NCBI GenBank assembly: GCA_009761415.1
Contig: QUOL01000005.1
Span: 1 to 64,000 of the forward strand
Direction: 5' to 3'
Length of the DNA: 64,000 nucleotides
Origin: Sarcomyxa edulis
Taxonomy: Eukaryota; Basidiomycota; Agaricomycetes; Agaricales; Mycenaceae
In this document: positions 48,250 to 61,095 of the stretch, piece by piece
Position numbering within the stretch: position 1 is the stretch's first letter
How the letters are laid out: each line of letters begins with the position of its first letter
Program-made: the position numbers and the translations under genes
Notes under the pieces: generated by a model
Told to the model about the DNA's origin: nothing
The model's input: only the letters and a program-made list of their open reading frames with translations
The model's database searches: none

Positions 48250-50946
48250 ATGACTGCGACACCCTCAAATTTCGTCGATGCGGAATATGATATCATATTT
48301 GCTGGAGGTTCGATACCTCATTCATCTCTCTTTCTCGAATCACTTCTCGTTAATCTGATATTTCTGTGCAGGTGGTCCTGCCGCTTGTCTTGCCGCTGGA
48401 CGTCTCGCTACGGCAGACCCCACCATGAAGGTATGTGTGATAACACATAGCGTTTGTGCTCTGGGATCTACACCGACTCGGATACAAGATTCTCATATTG
48501 GAAGCTGGCCCACACACTCGTGATTTGCCAGAGCATGTACAACCCGCTCTTTTCTTAGGACATCTACAGCCAACGAGTAAAACTGTGAAATTCACTGTCG
48601 CACATCCGAGCGAGCACGTCGCAGGTCGAGCTGTGATCGTACAGTCTGCTCGTTGCGTTGGTGGCGGATCAAGCATCAACTGTATGTTCGGACGCATTTG
48701 GTTCATAGATGATGGCTGATGTCGTTTATAGTTATGATGTACACTCGCGCCGCTGCGTGTGTATTCTCTCAGTTATCTCATAGTCTAAACCTCTTACTTT
48801 CCCTCATAGATCCGACTACGACGATTGGGAAACAGTCCACGAGAACTCAGGATGGGGGTCGAAAGACTTGATTCCTCTGTTGAAAAAGGTTTCTCCAGAT
48901 ACCCTCGACGGTCTTGAAACTCGTTCTGACTGCATTTCAGACTGAGACCTATCAGATACAGCCTGACCAACATTCCCATGGCTATGACGGTCCCCTAAAA
49001 GTGTCCTACGGGGGGTTCTACACTAATGTCGGGAAGATGTTCCTTGAGATGGCGGCCGAGTATGACAAGGAACGCCGTTATACAGAAGATTTAGTTGACA
49101 TGCACACGGTCAATGTCTTTGGGGTACGTAAAATCAATCTGGGTCCTTGATGCCACTAAAGCCTACTCCCCTGTAATCTTACAGCGGTGGCCCAAGTAAA
49201 TCGGATCCAATTCATGCGTCTGACGGCATCTAATCATCTCTTTTCCAGGTGGATTGATAGCAACTCGGGACGTCGCTCGGACGTTCCCCATCACTTCATC
49301 TATACTCAGGCTTCCAACAAGAACCTACACGTCGCCGCAGGATGTACCGTCAAGCGCGTCATTATCGAGTATGTGTTAAGCCTGCCGGATAAGCACTTTC
49401 CTGACTACAAATTCATAGAAACGAACGTGCCGTTGGTGTCGAATTTCTTGCCGTAGACGAGGAAGGGTCTCGTACTGTTCGCGCCAAACGTCTCGTTGTA
49501 GTAGCTGCTGGTGCACTGGGCTCTCCGAGTATCCTTGAGAGATCTGGTATCGGTGCAAAGACTGTACTGGAAGCAGCCGGCGTCGAACAGGTCGTTGATC
49601 TTCCAGGAGTAGGAGATAACTATAACGGTGACTCTACGTCTTCTTCTCTGTATTGCGACTCATCTGCAACTCATGTCATTTAGATCACCTCGACATGTTT
49701 GTTCCCTACCTCGCCCGAGAGGATGCGGAGACGTACGATTCATTATTTAGTGGGGATCTAGCAGAATATGAGCGTACGTATGATGCATCTAGCTTCTGTC
49801 CGACTCGGATATTCAATAGACTTCCAACAGGATCCACAAAGCAATGGCAAAATGATGGTACAGGCTATATAGGATCTACGTCAGTCGATGCCACACACAC
49901 AGAGAAGAAAACACTAAATCATAGTTCCTAACAGTGGCATTGATGCCGGCGTAAAAGTACGACCTAGTCCTAAAGACTTAGAGACGATAGGTCCCGACTT
50001 CACCGAAAGATGGTCAAGCTACTATCTCAATCCTTCTGCCACCGATAAGGCTCTGTTTTGGACGGGTTGTATTGCAGGGTGCGTATGAGATGTATTATAT
50101 TCTTGGAAGGTTTTGACACATATTTATCTTAGGTTCTACGGAGACCACTCAGGTTTACCTGCGCGAAAGTACTTCACATCAGCTTACTTCTTGAACTACC
50201 CGGTAGAGTTTGTTATACTGTCTCCGCAGACATGTTTTGACGGAGGACAAAGGAATCGACAGGTCATATACACATTACGTCCAGTGATATAAACAGTGCT
50301 CCTGATTTCGACCCCGGATTTTTAAGAAGGCACGTCAACTTGGCTTCTGTTTTCGTTGCTGTGTTGACCATTTACTGTAGCACGGCAGATCTTGCATGCA
50401 TGAGGTGGGCGTACAAGCTGAGTCGAGAATATGCCCGTCGCCATCCTCTCTACAAAGGAGAGATGACTGGTGGTTTTGGACACCCTACGTTTCCTGGAGG
50501 AAGTGCTGCAGCTGCCAAAGAGACAGAAGGCCCTGTGCCTATAGCTGCTCCTGATCTCGAATATAGTGCTGCAGATGACGAAGCTATCGATCGTTACCTC
50601 AGGAAAAGAGGTGAGGGATTCCTTGTGTATGTCACATCGTGGAACTGACTAGCGTTGCGTTTTGTAGTGGAAACAACTTGGCATTCTGTACGTTTCCAAT
50701 ATACCTTCCTCTCTGCATTCACCTTACAATCCGGTTCTACAGCTCGGAACTTGTGCGATGAAGCCTCGCGAGCGTGGGGGTGTAGTAGACGCACGTCTAA
50801 ACGTCTACGGCATCAAAAATCTAAAGGTGGCCGACATTTCCATCGCACCGTCCAACGTTGGAGCAAACACTTATTCTACGGCATTGACTATCGGGGAAAA
50901 GGCCGCGTTGTTAATCGCAGAGGACCTTGGGATTGCGGGAGTATGA
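48250..50946 (+). CDS. GMC oxidoreductase, alcohol oxidase-like
   Basis: A gene of about a dozen exons, start MTATPSNFVDAEYDIIFAGG. The FAD-binding fold appears as DIIFAGGGPAACLAAGRLA and ILILEAGPHTRDLPE. GMC blocks follow: CVGGGSSINFMMYTRAA, SDYDDWE, GWGSKDLIPLLKK, RLVVVAAGALGSPSILERSG (GMC signature 2) and DLPGVGDNYNDHLDM. Near the C-terminus, TTWHSLGTCAMKPRERGGVV gives the catalytic His and NVGANTYSTAL the partner Asn, the His/Asn pair used by alcohol oxidases. The end EDLGIAGV is not a peroxisomal PTS1 signal and no signal peptide is seen at the start. The enzyme would oxidise small alcohols to aldehydes with hydrogen peroxide release. The exact substrate is unknown. Inner exon limits are approximate. 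Confidence 0.87.
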
Positions 50947-51665
50947 TCATGAAGTCTTGGTTTCGGCTCGTTCAAGAACCATGTCATGAGATAACGCTAA
51001 ATCTATAAAGTTCAAACGTTCACCCCAACATATGTTTGTGGATTGCAAGTCAAACAGGGTGGCCACCACCGGAGCAGGCACAACCCCGGACCCAACATTG
51101 CCTTATACTATCCTTGGAATATCACACCACATGCGTCTTTCGAACAAGCAATTGAATGTTCTGCCTTCGAAGGTGATCTTCGGCTTTGCATTCGTCTACA
51201 TGACAGTACAGAATATATTTTAGACAAAAACAATGGCTCGAATCGCCGAGTCGCCGAACGGTATACGTTAGTGCCTTCACACTGAGCGCGCAGTCTTAGT
51301 TTCGATTCCTACCTCAAGCATAAATTCCAATATTCTCCTCACTATTTGGGGCAATACGTCTCAATACGTACGCCCGATGAAGGTGCGATGTTGTTCAATT
51401 TTCGCTTTTATTGTTCGACTTGCGCGCAGTCATCAAGAGCATCTGCTAATTTCTCTCGAACCTCCTCCCCACTGAAAGGCTGCGGGTGGTCTCAAAATCT
51501 GGACGCATGCATGCTAGCTGTTATCTATCGACTTCCTGATGGTCCCTGACGCAGCAGCCGCAGTTGGCAGCTGGGCGCTACTAAGCAGAGGACTCTAATG
51601 ATTGCTCAAGCTGACAAAAACTGACAAAATCTCCGAGATATCTCTCTCTCTTTCTGACTCTTACC
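50947..51665. other. Intergenic region
   Basis: About 720 bp. Short plus-strand frames at 51032-51285 and 51346-51549 have no motif and overlap each other in different frames. No gene is called. Confidence 0.4.
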
Positions 51666-53367
51666 ATGATCATCCCAGACGACGCACCCTTATCTCCAGC
51701 AAAGGATACCCCACCTACTCTTCCTCCAGGCAGTACTAGTCGAGCGCAGGACCCTTTACCGCCTCCAGCTTATGGTTCAGCTGAAACCTACCGTGCTCCG
51801 AATCAGAGTCAACCACAGTCGTACCCTGCTCGGCCCTATTATGATGACGGGACTGCGAACGTGAACATTGCTCCTGTCAATAACCGGCGTTACCCTGCTG
51901 CGGAGAGGTTTCTCAAAGCATTCTTCGTAGCACTCGTGATATGGGCCCTTTTCGCTATGTTCCTAAGAAGCCTGGGCGAGTTAAATAGATGGACACACCG
52001 TCATGGTACGACAGTAAGCTTCGTTCTCCCTTTCTCCCAAATCAACATGGGCGGCGGTAACTCCAACATTCAGTACCAGCAGGTAGCCATCCCCTCGAAT
52101 GTCAATGTCCAAAATTGCGCCTCATGGTCTGGCGGTCCCTCCGCCCAGTTCGACCTACCTGTTTCCTCCGACCTATTGATGTTTATGGCCCGCGGTCATA
52201 TTACTGAGGGTAGTATAGAGATAGTCTCTTCGTCACGCGCAGGAAATACCGTCAAGGTCGACGTAGCAGCCTCCGTCTCTCCTCGGAGTCTGCTCGATCA
52301 GATCAAAGTCTGCGTATTCAAGCTCAAAGAGGGCGAGAATGGCGTTGGCATATTTGTAAGTGTCAAATCAGCATATACGCGTTCTTTCTGACTGTGATAA
52401 CAGACACCGTTGCTCAATCACGGATCCTTAGGGAACGACCGCCTAGGATTCAACGTCAAAGTCACTCTCCCTGCGTCCTTGACTGGGTCCCCTCTCGATG
52501 TCAAGCATCTTCAGACAGACCTCCCGGATTTCTCGCAGACTCTGGGAGACCTTCAGAAATCAGTCATTTTCCGAGCTTTGTCGTTGAAGTCGTCAAATGG
52601 TCGTATCAAGACGAAGGTAAGCTTCGTCTACACAAGCATAATGGCATGCCGTCTGACGTGTGGTCAATTACTCAGAGTGTCAACGCGGATAACGCAACAT
52701 TACAAACATCCAATGCTCCTATTGAGGGGTCGTACGCTACCTCGAACTCACTATCTCTCACAACATCCAATGGTCCCATCAAAGTCGATGTAGAATTAAC
52801 GAACGACCCTAAGAACAGAGCTACTAGTCTGAACATGAAGACCAGCAATGAGTCAGTGTCTCCAACATCTCTATACGATCTGCGACTTCATTAACTCTTG
52901 TTTGTGTCAGAGCCTTGGTCTCTAACATCGTGCTTACTTCCACCAAGTCAACTGGGGGTAAATTTGACGTAGAAGGGAAAACGTCTAATGGCTTGATTGA
53001 CGTCAACTTCAAGAAGACACCCGCTGAATCCGACCTCAAGCTTCAAGCCACCTCGTACGTTGATTCTGATGTCTTCGTATCATCTTTCAGGACTGAACTT
53101 CATTTTTATAGATCAAATGGACCTGCGAAAGTGGAAGTAGACGCGGCATACGAAGGCACATTCACTCTCACTACGTCTGAGATGCACGCATCACTCCAGC
53201 GTACTAGCGCCAAGGATCCCCTTGGTCAGGGTCGTACGAGGGACTTTGCCTGGAACCCTTCAAGGAAAGGTGGAGACGGTAGCGTACAGTGGCACGGAGG
53301 AAGCCAGCACGGAACGGGGGATATGAAAGTGAAAACTTCCAACGGTCCTATTACTTTCACAGTATGA
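51666..53367 (+). CDS. Membrane protein with repeated SNGxI beta motif (DUF4097-like)
   Basis: Five exons (51666-52355, 52404-52616, 52676-52851, 52911-53054, 53112-53367) give 492 residues. The N-terminal 75 residues are Pro-rich and cytoplasmic-looking. RFLKAFFVALVIWALFAMFL is a single transmembrane helix. The outer part begins with beta-rich sequence, and its second half repeats a motif at short spacing: SSNGRI, TSNAPI, TSNGPI, TSNESV, TSNGLI, SSNGPA, TSNGPI. Such a ladder fits a right-handed beta-solenoid like that of DUF4097-type putative adhesins. Several introns fall next to or inside the motif, as expected if the repeats grew by exon duplication. The cellular role is unknown, with wall or surface interaction most likely. 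Confidence 0.75.
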
Positions 53368-53519
53368 GGAGCTCTGTTACTTACGTCTGTCCGCTCATGA
53401 ATACCCATTCACGTTCTTGTATGTACAATTACAACATATTCACCGCGTTATGAAGGCTGCACAGCCACAAACGCGACTTGACCGAAAACCATACTCTCCT
53501 CTTCTCTAAATTTCGTAAA

Positions 53520-54227
53520 ATGGTAGGCCTTTTGCAAGCTTGTTCTTCTTGAAACTCAATACCGTGCGTCGTAGCTTCCCCTTTCTCTCCTAAATGCCGC
53601 CCAAAACAAGCCTATGGTCAGTCGATGTTCGATGCCAAACTGTCTAGTAAGCTGACTCGAGCGCGGCTCTGCAGTTAGTAGAACTAAAGAACGGAGAAAC
53701 CTTCAATGGCCATCTCGTCAATTGCGACAATTTCATGAACATTACACTCCGAGAAGTTTACCAAACGAATTCGGATGGAGATCGGTTTTGGAAGTTGAAG
53801 GAGTGTTATATACGGGGAAGCACCGTATGTCTTTTCCTTACCTTATGCTTCTGGGATCTCTGTTGTAACTCAAACTGGGCGTGTGGGTGATAGATCAAGT
53901 ATCTTCGTGTACCGGATACACTCTTGGATGCTGTGAAGGAAGAGCAAGCCCGGGCGAGAGATGCTGGTCGGAGTGGACGTGGTTCGCATGTGGGAGGCGG
54001 TGGACGAGGTGGTGGTGGAGGTGCGTTGTGTCTTTCCTCTGTGTCGTTTTTGCCTAACGCTATGACTTGGTTCATGAAGGACGAGGACTACCACAACGAG
54101 GAGGTAGGCCTTCTCTATCCTTCTTGCATGTTGCTTGATGAGACTGACTAACCGCCTCCGAACTTTAGGACGTGGTGGAAGAGGTGGACCTATTCGTGGA
54201 GGCAGAGGCAGAGGTCGGGGCGTATGA
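53520..54227 (+). CDS. LSM4: LSM4, U6 snRNA-associated Sm-like protein
   Basis: Six exons (53520-53522, 53575-53616, 53675-53824, 53894-54020, 54080-54103, 54169-54227) give 134 residues. LSM4 is a subunit of the Lsm2-8 ring on U6 snRNA (splicing) and the Lsm1-7 ring (mRNA decay). Spliced sequence reads [20 protein letters not shown], then [20 protein letters not shown] (Sm1), [20 protein letters not shown] and [16 protein letters not shown] (Sm2), followed by a Gly/Arg-rich RGG tail. The first coding exon is only the ATG, after which a 52-nt intron begins. This is the only way to obtain the conserved N-terminus. Confidence 0.94.
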
Positions 54228-55044
54228 GAGCCTTGTCAGCCAGAGATCTTTCTTATGGGGTGAGCTGTACTGTTGCTATCATCATTTTTCCATCTTGTTT
54301 TCTCGCATTTCATGGGAGCACATCGCGTTGCACTGGCAATTATTCATCCCAGACCCAGTTGCCGCAAATACTATCATCGTTGCTGATTACCAGCACCTTT
54401 GTTCTCCTTGGAGTTTGGGTGGTTACAATCGTCTCAACATCGATATAGTCATAAGTATTCCGACTACGCAGGACAACAACCCCCAGTGTTCTTTCCAAAA
54501 CAACGCCCTTACCATCATTCACGTGGAGCCTCTCTGGATGTCTGGTCGGACGCCAAGTTCGCGAAAATAGCATGCTTTGAGTTCCTACGTCAACGCAATG
54601 CATTGAATCGGAAGAACGATTGGAATTTGTCCAAGCCTAGCATCAGAACTTGACCTATCGCCTTTCACATACATCAAGAAAACGGCTATGATCGTTGCTG
54701 TGATACTGGAGGGGATTAGGTACGTCTCTCTCATATAACGCTTGCGATATCCCGTGGCGACAGGGAAAAGAAACAGAGATGGTCCCAAGGCATTCCTGAA
54801 GTGCATTCGTCGACATCATTGATGCAGAGGGATATACCGATGAGTCCTCGTATGACTCATGTACAAGCCTGCTTGAGTGTGCCAACATCACTCGTCCAGA
54901 ATGTCGCGTAGGTCTTCCCAACCCGACAGACAACTCTGCAATATCGATCTCTCCGTCATCACTTCGAGTACCGCCAACCTAGTTCTAGGCATTTCGTCTG
55001 GCAGAGACTGTTTAACGATGAAAAGAGTTATTAGCATTTACGAT
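54228..55044. other. Intergenic region between convergent genes
   Basis: About 820 bp after LSM4 and after the SET gene. Plus-strand frames at 54247-54653 lack ATG-led domains and splice support, so no gene is called. The 3' untranslated regions of both genes lie here. Confidence 0.4.
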
Positions 55045-57000
55045 CTACACGGACGAGGAACTGGTAAATGAATGCACACGCACCTCGAGAAAATCATTCA
55101 AATTGTGGAATGCCTCAAGCTCTCCAATCCTCCCCATGTTATTTATTCGTATTTTGCAAAGTTCGATAAATATTCCCGCAATGTCAATGATCGTTTCAGC
55201 CAGGGGACCATTCAAAGCTGAGTCTTTGGAACCGGGTGGGTCTAGAGACGTGTCTGACTCCGATTCCAGTGTAGATTGCAAAGCTATCAGATCGTTGACG
55301 AAGTTCAGAACACCTTCTCGTCGAGTTTTCAGACCAGTGTTATCCTCGGCTTCAGAACTGAGTCGTCCATCTCTCCTTTCGCAGAAATACACAAGAAGTG
55401 CGATATATAGCCATAGATGAAAAGAGGCTTTCCCATCTGCATTCACTATAAACATGGGGTTGGAGTTGACGTCCCGGGGTGGATCGAGCGGCGCAGCGTT
55501 CCAAAATACGAGCTGGGATTCGGAAAAGGGGCTCCAATCATGTCTTTGACGGTTGCTTATCCACGACCACAGGTCTTGCACCAATGAGGTATCTATATCC
55601 AGTGGCCACAACCGACGAGCACAGTCAATGACCTCGGCCAAAGTCCAGGTGACACAATCGTTCTCGTTGACGTCCAAGACGAATCCGTAACGGAGTAATA
55701 ATTGGGCGTTCGTGAGATGCTCGCCGTAGGTATTGAAGACCTCTGTTTCCGGAGGGATTGGAATATTGGAGACCATTTCGTAAGTAGTGTCCATCGAGGT
55801 GGCGTCGAGTGGCTCTTGCGAGGATATCGAGAACGACGTGTCGAGGGATGTAGAAAGATCTTCGTCTTCAACACGATCGTGAATGCATTCGTGAAGCGAG
55901 CCGCATGCTGCACAGACATTGAAATCAGTCTATTTGAAGTGGAAGTGCGTAAGAAAAGTCACTATTAGTAGAGCGAGGAAAAAATGTAGGGCACCTCTAG
56001 GTGTACATGATTTTCGTGTGTATGATTAAAACTATAGACAAAATTGACAGTCAATATTGAGCTGAAGGTGACATCGCCCATTCGACAAAAGGAACCACGT
56101 ACGCATCGGCGATAGGAACCATAGCTAGGCCATGATATACATCAACAAGGAATGCTCGGGATGAGACTAGAGAGTATGAGTGATAGAAATCACGAAAGCT
56201 GAGCGTAGTTTTTGATAACGCGAGGGAAGATTCGTCCTCCAAGGAGGGACGAACGACGTTGTGATAATAATCACGTATCTCCTCCTATGCATACTCTGAA
56301 ATCAACGTATCGAATCAAAAACCTCATCATGAACATACCAGTCCGATCGATTCTCGCATTTGTTTTTCGATTTCTGTGCCGCGAAGCCAGGCCAATGCTT
56401 CCCTACCATCTCGTATCGAGACTTCAGACTCGTCGATCACACTCGGATAATCTAGATACAACTCGTCGACAGAGAGCGCGCGAGAGCATGACAGGGGATC
56501 GAACCTTCCAAGCTCGAAGTCCATGTCAGGGGAAGATCGACTGCTTCGGGGAGTGACTGCAAGTACCCGAACCACCGTGATGACCTACCCAACAGCCTAC
56601 AAATGATATCAATAGCAAGTCAATACATGTTTGAACATATTAGAAGGGAGAGCTTGCTTACTGTTCTATATAGAGTGCCATGCTTAACGCAAGTTGCGCA
56701 CCACGGCCATAAAGATTGGCTGGAATTAAATAGCCAAGCGAGCATGACTTGACGGAGAGCACGGCTGATTTTGGTATCTGTACCACTGAGGCAGAGAAAA
56801 CATTATGATCATTAGCTGTTTGATTACATCATTAATTATCACTCACGGCTGCTGTGGCTCGGTATGTCAGCGTCAGTGGCAGAGACGACCGATATCCCAG
56901 AAACGGTGTGAATCACTCGGAGTCGCGAGTCGATGTAGATGCTATTGTCAGAGCACCAGAAAATCAGTGAATCTACTTTTCCAGAGGTCGCAGACATCAT
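55045..57000 (-). CDS. SET-domain protein methyltransferase (SETD6/RKM-like)
   Basis: Seven exons (57000-56847, 56785-56662, 56596-56463, 56409-56339, 56284-56103, 56031-55995, 55929-55045) give 528 residues. The order matches class VII SET enzymes that methylate lysines of ribosomal and other non-histone proteins: IHTVSGISVVSATDAD, QIPKSAVLSVKSCSLG, RWFGYLQSLPEAVDLPL, LAWLRGTEIEK, the split SET core SSRAFLVDVYHGLAMVPIAD, AFNHTHENHVHLE with the Asn-His of the cofactor site, CAACGSLHECIHD, and EVFNTYGEHLTNAQLLLRYGF. The C-terminal 230 residues form the helical Rubisco LSMT-like substrate-binding region. Splicing restores all conserved blocks in phase. Confidence 0.9.
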
Positions 57001-57354
57001 GGACGACGTTCCAGCAATAAGAATCCTCGAAATTCTACCGTTGCCTTGTGATGTGAGATGAGACAGCGAGCTAAGACACGGTCATGGCGGATTTTTTGGG
57101 ATGATATATCGATGAGGCAGATGTTACCTGGATAGTTCAACTACTCAGTTGCCTCAATACTGGTAGTGATGGGGAGGAAAAAAGAGATACGGACGTCGGA
57201 CAGTGACAGATTGGTGACAGAGCAAAAAAGGATATTTGTTCCCACCCAAAATTGGTCGTGTTAGATTATGAGGGCGTGGGCTTCCAAACTACCGTCCCGA
57301 GTCCGAGTCGACGATCGTTTTTTGATCTCGTTTCGATCCAACTTTTTCATCCAA
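57001..57354. promoter_or_regulatory. Bidirectional promoter region between SET and DPH5 genes
   Basis: The two genes are transcribed away from each other from start codons 354 bp apart, so both promoters must lie here. No specific factor site stands out by eye. Confidence 0.5.
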
Positions 57355-58498
57355 ATGTTCTACATCATCGGACTGGGTCTGTGCGACGAAAAAGATATCA
57401 CTGTTCGCGGTCTGGAGGTTCGCATATCCATTTTCATTTTCTCTGCATTTCTTTCCAGACAGAAATCGATTGACAAACGGCCAGGCAATAAAAGGATGTT
57501 CGCGAGTCTATCTAGAGGCGTATACTAGTATCCTGATGGTCCCAAAGGAACGTTTGGTGCGTTATTATACCCCTCCCAGGTCGAAATCACTCGAACTTAT
57601 GATGAACGTATGCAAGGAAGCATTCTACGGGAAGACCTTGATTGTGGCCGATCGTGATATGGTGGAAACTGAGAGTGATGACATTCTGAGAGACGCAGAC
57701 ACAGAAGATGTTGCACTCCTTGTTGTTGGAGATCCATTCGGGTGCGTTACTTTGTGTTCTTGTCCTTAGAAATCAGCATCAGCTTATAACTCAAACGTCT
57801 TGATAGAGCAACGACGCACACCGATATCCTCTTACGTGCCAGGAATCTCAACATCCCCACTCACATAATCCACAACGCATCTATCATGAATGCTATTGGC
57901 GCGACAGGCCTGCAACTATATAACTTTGGGCAAACGGTCTCTCTGCCGTTCTTTACGGACACCTGGAAACCCGAAAGTTGGTATGACAAGATAAAAGAGA
58001 ACGTGGACCTCTCTTTGCACACCCTCGTGCTACTAGATATCAAGGTGAAGGAACAAAGTCTCGAGAATTTGGTCCGGTGAGTGGCGATGTATTCAGCCGT
58101 GAATATATTCCAATGACAATGGCATCACCACGAACAGAGGAAGAAAAATATATGAACCTCCACGATACATGACAGTCTCTCAAGCCGTTTCTCAACTCCT
58201 CGAAATTGAATCTATCCGACAAACGGGTATTCTTGCTCCAGAAACGACCCTTGCCATTGGCGTTTCCCGGATCGGCGGCGTCTCAGATGGACTGCAGGAA
58301 ACAGGCGAAACGATAACAGCTGGAACGCTCGCACAACTCCTCGCACACCCACCCGAGTCATTTGGCCCGCCACTACACAGTATCGTGATATTAGGAAAAC
58401 GGCTGCATCATCTGGAAGTGGAGTATACTGAAGCATTCGCGATTGATGGGGAAGTATGGAAGGGCGTGGCTAAAGATGTCTATGGAGTCGCACCGTAG
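57355..58498 (+). CDS. DPH5: Diphthine synthase DPH5
   Basis: Four exons (57355-57417, 57485-57741, 57807-58076, 58138-58498) give 316 residues. DPH5 uses S-adenosylmethionine to methylate the ACP-modified His of elongation factor 2, the second step of diphthamide formation in the cytosol. Blocks seen: [136 protein letters not shown] and [16 protein letters not shown]. The segment after GVSRIGG ([20 protein letters not shown]) is somewhat longer than in yeast. The gene looks intact. Confidence 0.94.
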
Positions 58499-58856
58499 AG
58501 TATAACAAAAGCATGTGTAACGTGTACTTTTTCTCGAATTTCCGGTGAAATTCCTGACATGGACAGACGCGTGAGTTTAGATGTTCTCCCTCGTTCATTT
58601 CCTCTACTTGCCCCGATGTCCATCTAGACCGGAATTCTAATCTTCCTCAAGTGATAGCTTGGAATGCAGATGCCGCTGGAGACTTCTCTCATCCATACAC
58701 TAACACTAAAAGTACGATAAATTCCTAAAGAACAACTTCAGACCTACTACAACGACTATATCGAACATCCCCAGGACGACACGACCACATTCACATCTAG
58801 AAGACTCGAACCGTTCTGCGCGATAAGAATAACACAGAGATGGATGAGGCATGCAT
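58499..58856. other. Intergenic region between convergent genes
   Basis: About 360 bp between the DPH5 stop and the AsnRS stop. No gene is seen, so it probably contains only the two 3' untranslated regions. Confidence 0.5.
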
Positions 58857-61071
58857 CTAGGGAGTCGCACGGCCAGGCCATCTAGAAACAGAACAAACTT
58901 GTCAGCAGGGTGGCAATTGTATAGAAACACGAATTTCACAGACCTGGGATACAACGAACACTCTCGGACGGTGTATCTGTTAGCCAACCAAGCCAAGAAT
59001 CGCTGTAGATTAACAGTAAGTAAGAAAGGAAGTTTCAGGAGGGGAGGAACCAGACTGGAACGCACCTCAACGCCCAATCCATACCCTCCATGTTCGCATG
59101 TCCCATACTTTCTCTGGTCCGTGAACCAATAATAAGGCGCAGGATCGATCCCTTCACGTTTGTACGCTGCTAGCAACTCAACGATGTCTGCTATACGCAT
59201 CGAGCCGCCTAGATTACGACAAGTTCTGTCAGCTCATCTTGGAAAAAAGCAGTCTAGAAAGAACACGTACCAACGATCTCCCCAACGCCCGGCATCAACA
59301 AATCACAACTCTCCGTAAACACCTTCCCAGCCACGTTCTTCTCCTCAGGCATCTTCTTCATATAAAACGCCTTCAGCTCCGCAGGGAACCCATACAAAAA
59401 CACCGGCGTCCCTATGATATCCGTCATCTGTCTCTCCGCCGCCTCAGCAATATCGTCGCCGATCTCATGGTTCACCATCTTGATCTCCACCTTACCCCCT
59501 TCAGTGGTACCATCCTTGACGATGTTACCTTCTTTATCTTCCTTGATGGCGTTTCCCTCTGCGTCGATGGTGATAGTGTTTCCTTCGGCGTCCTCGGCGG
59601 GTCTCTGAATTCCGTGGTCGTTCAGCCATTTGATAGCGTCTACATAGGACAGACGTAGGAATGGTCGGGCTGGTGCTTTGAATGTCGGATTGAGCGTGCG
59701 GATGAGATCTGCGGAGACGGGGTCTTGGAGGAGTTTATCGACTGTTTCGCATATCTATGAGGTATACAGATGAGAAAACAGAAGATACCACGGCACGGAG
59801 GAAGAGGATCGAGTACATACGACGCTCTCAATATGAGTCATCAGATCATCGAACGTGATGAACGCCAACTCCGCCTCCATATGCGTATACTCACTCAAAT
59901 GCCTCCTCGTATGACTGTTCTCCGCCCTAAAACTCTCCTGTATACAGAACACATCTCCCAAGCTGGGTAAACATGTTTCTAGATACAATTGGGAGCTCTG
60001 CGTCAGGTAGGCTTTTTGTCCGTAGTAATCGAGGGAGAACAGGGTAGCGCCGCCTTCGACTTGGGTTTGCACGAGGCATGGAGGGGTTACTTCGAGGAGG
60101 GCGTGCGAGGGTGATGTTAGGGTTGTGCGGAAGGCGGTTAGGAGGGCTGCGCGAAGACGGAGGATCGAGGATGCGGTGGATCCTCGGAGAACTAGGTGTC
60201 GAAGGTCGGCGAGGATGGAGGGATCGGAGTGCTATCTAGGAGTGTTAGGTGTGATGTGATGTAATATTGAGTTTCGGGTGCTTACCTCGTTCAATCTGTT
60301 GCTGAAAGAATCTTCAGCACCAGGCGCGGCACCGAGGACTTTCCAGTAGTCAACGATGAGTTCATGATCACCTGGGGCTTTTTTGCCTTCCGGGACGGCT
60401 TGAAGAGTTCCGAAGAGTTCGACGGAAGATTCGAGGGTGAGGGTTAGGGCTGCGTAAGTTTGTGCCTGCGTAGCAAGTCAAGTTAGCGAATGAGTGAATT
60501 GGCAGAACTGCATGAACTTTTCGCACCACTTTTCCTGATAGAACGGCCTGGAGGTATCCTGTACCATCCCTGACTTGCAAGAAAATGATATCTTTTTGGC
60601 TTCGCAGACGATGGACCCAACCAAAGACACGGATTCGTTTAGATCGCAGTTCTGATAGATGTGCGATCTTGGCCTAACACGCGAACCTTTAGTAACAAAT
60701 ACATCGGATTGCTGGTCACTACTGACCTTGATAGCCTGGGGTAGAGTAGCATCCTCTACCAAGACGATCTTCTTGCTCTCTTCTAAGTTTTTCTCGCGTT
60801 TCTCCTTCTCCTCACCTTTACCCTTGAGCTCTTTCTCTGCTGCCTCCTCTGCCTTCTTGCGTTTCTTTTCTAGTCCTTCGGCAGTCTTTTTAGCTTTTTT
60901 GAGAGACGATTGAGTGGGCTCCTCGTATGTGCCCTTGGAGTCTTTCCGGGTAAGAAAGGAAGCAGTTGCATGTGTGAAGAGAGCAAAACCAAGAGACTGA
61001 TAAGGCTGATCGGGTGTGCCGGTGCCTGTGGTGTCAGACCCAGATGCTTCGTCGATGTGAATAGTAGACAT
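58857..61071 (-). CDS. Asparaginyl-tRNA synthetase, cytosolic
   Basis: A gene of about ten exons, starting [18 protein letters not shown] at 61071 and ending RWPGRATP at 58857. It charges tRNA-Asn with asparagine. Parts in order: an N-terminal Lys/Glu-rich coiled extension ([20 protein letters not shown]); the OB-fold anticodon-binding domain ([36 protein letters not shown]); then the class II core with [40 protein letters not shown] (motif 2), [16 protein letters not shown] and GYGLGVERFLAWL (motif 3). Between motifs 2 and 3 lies an insert with repeated acidic units ([20 protein letters not shown] and KEGNIVKDG), which seems to be a lineage-specific loop. The last tiny exon fits the family's C-terminal Pro-Gly-Arg-x-x-Pro end. 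Confidence 0.92.
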
Positions 61072-61095
61072 CGCGGGTGAAATGTGAGATCCTAG

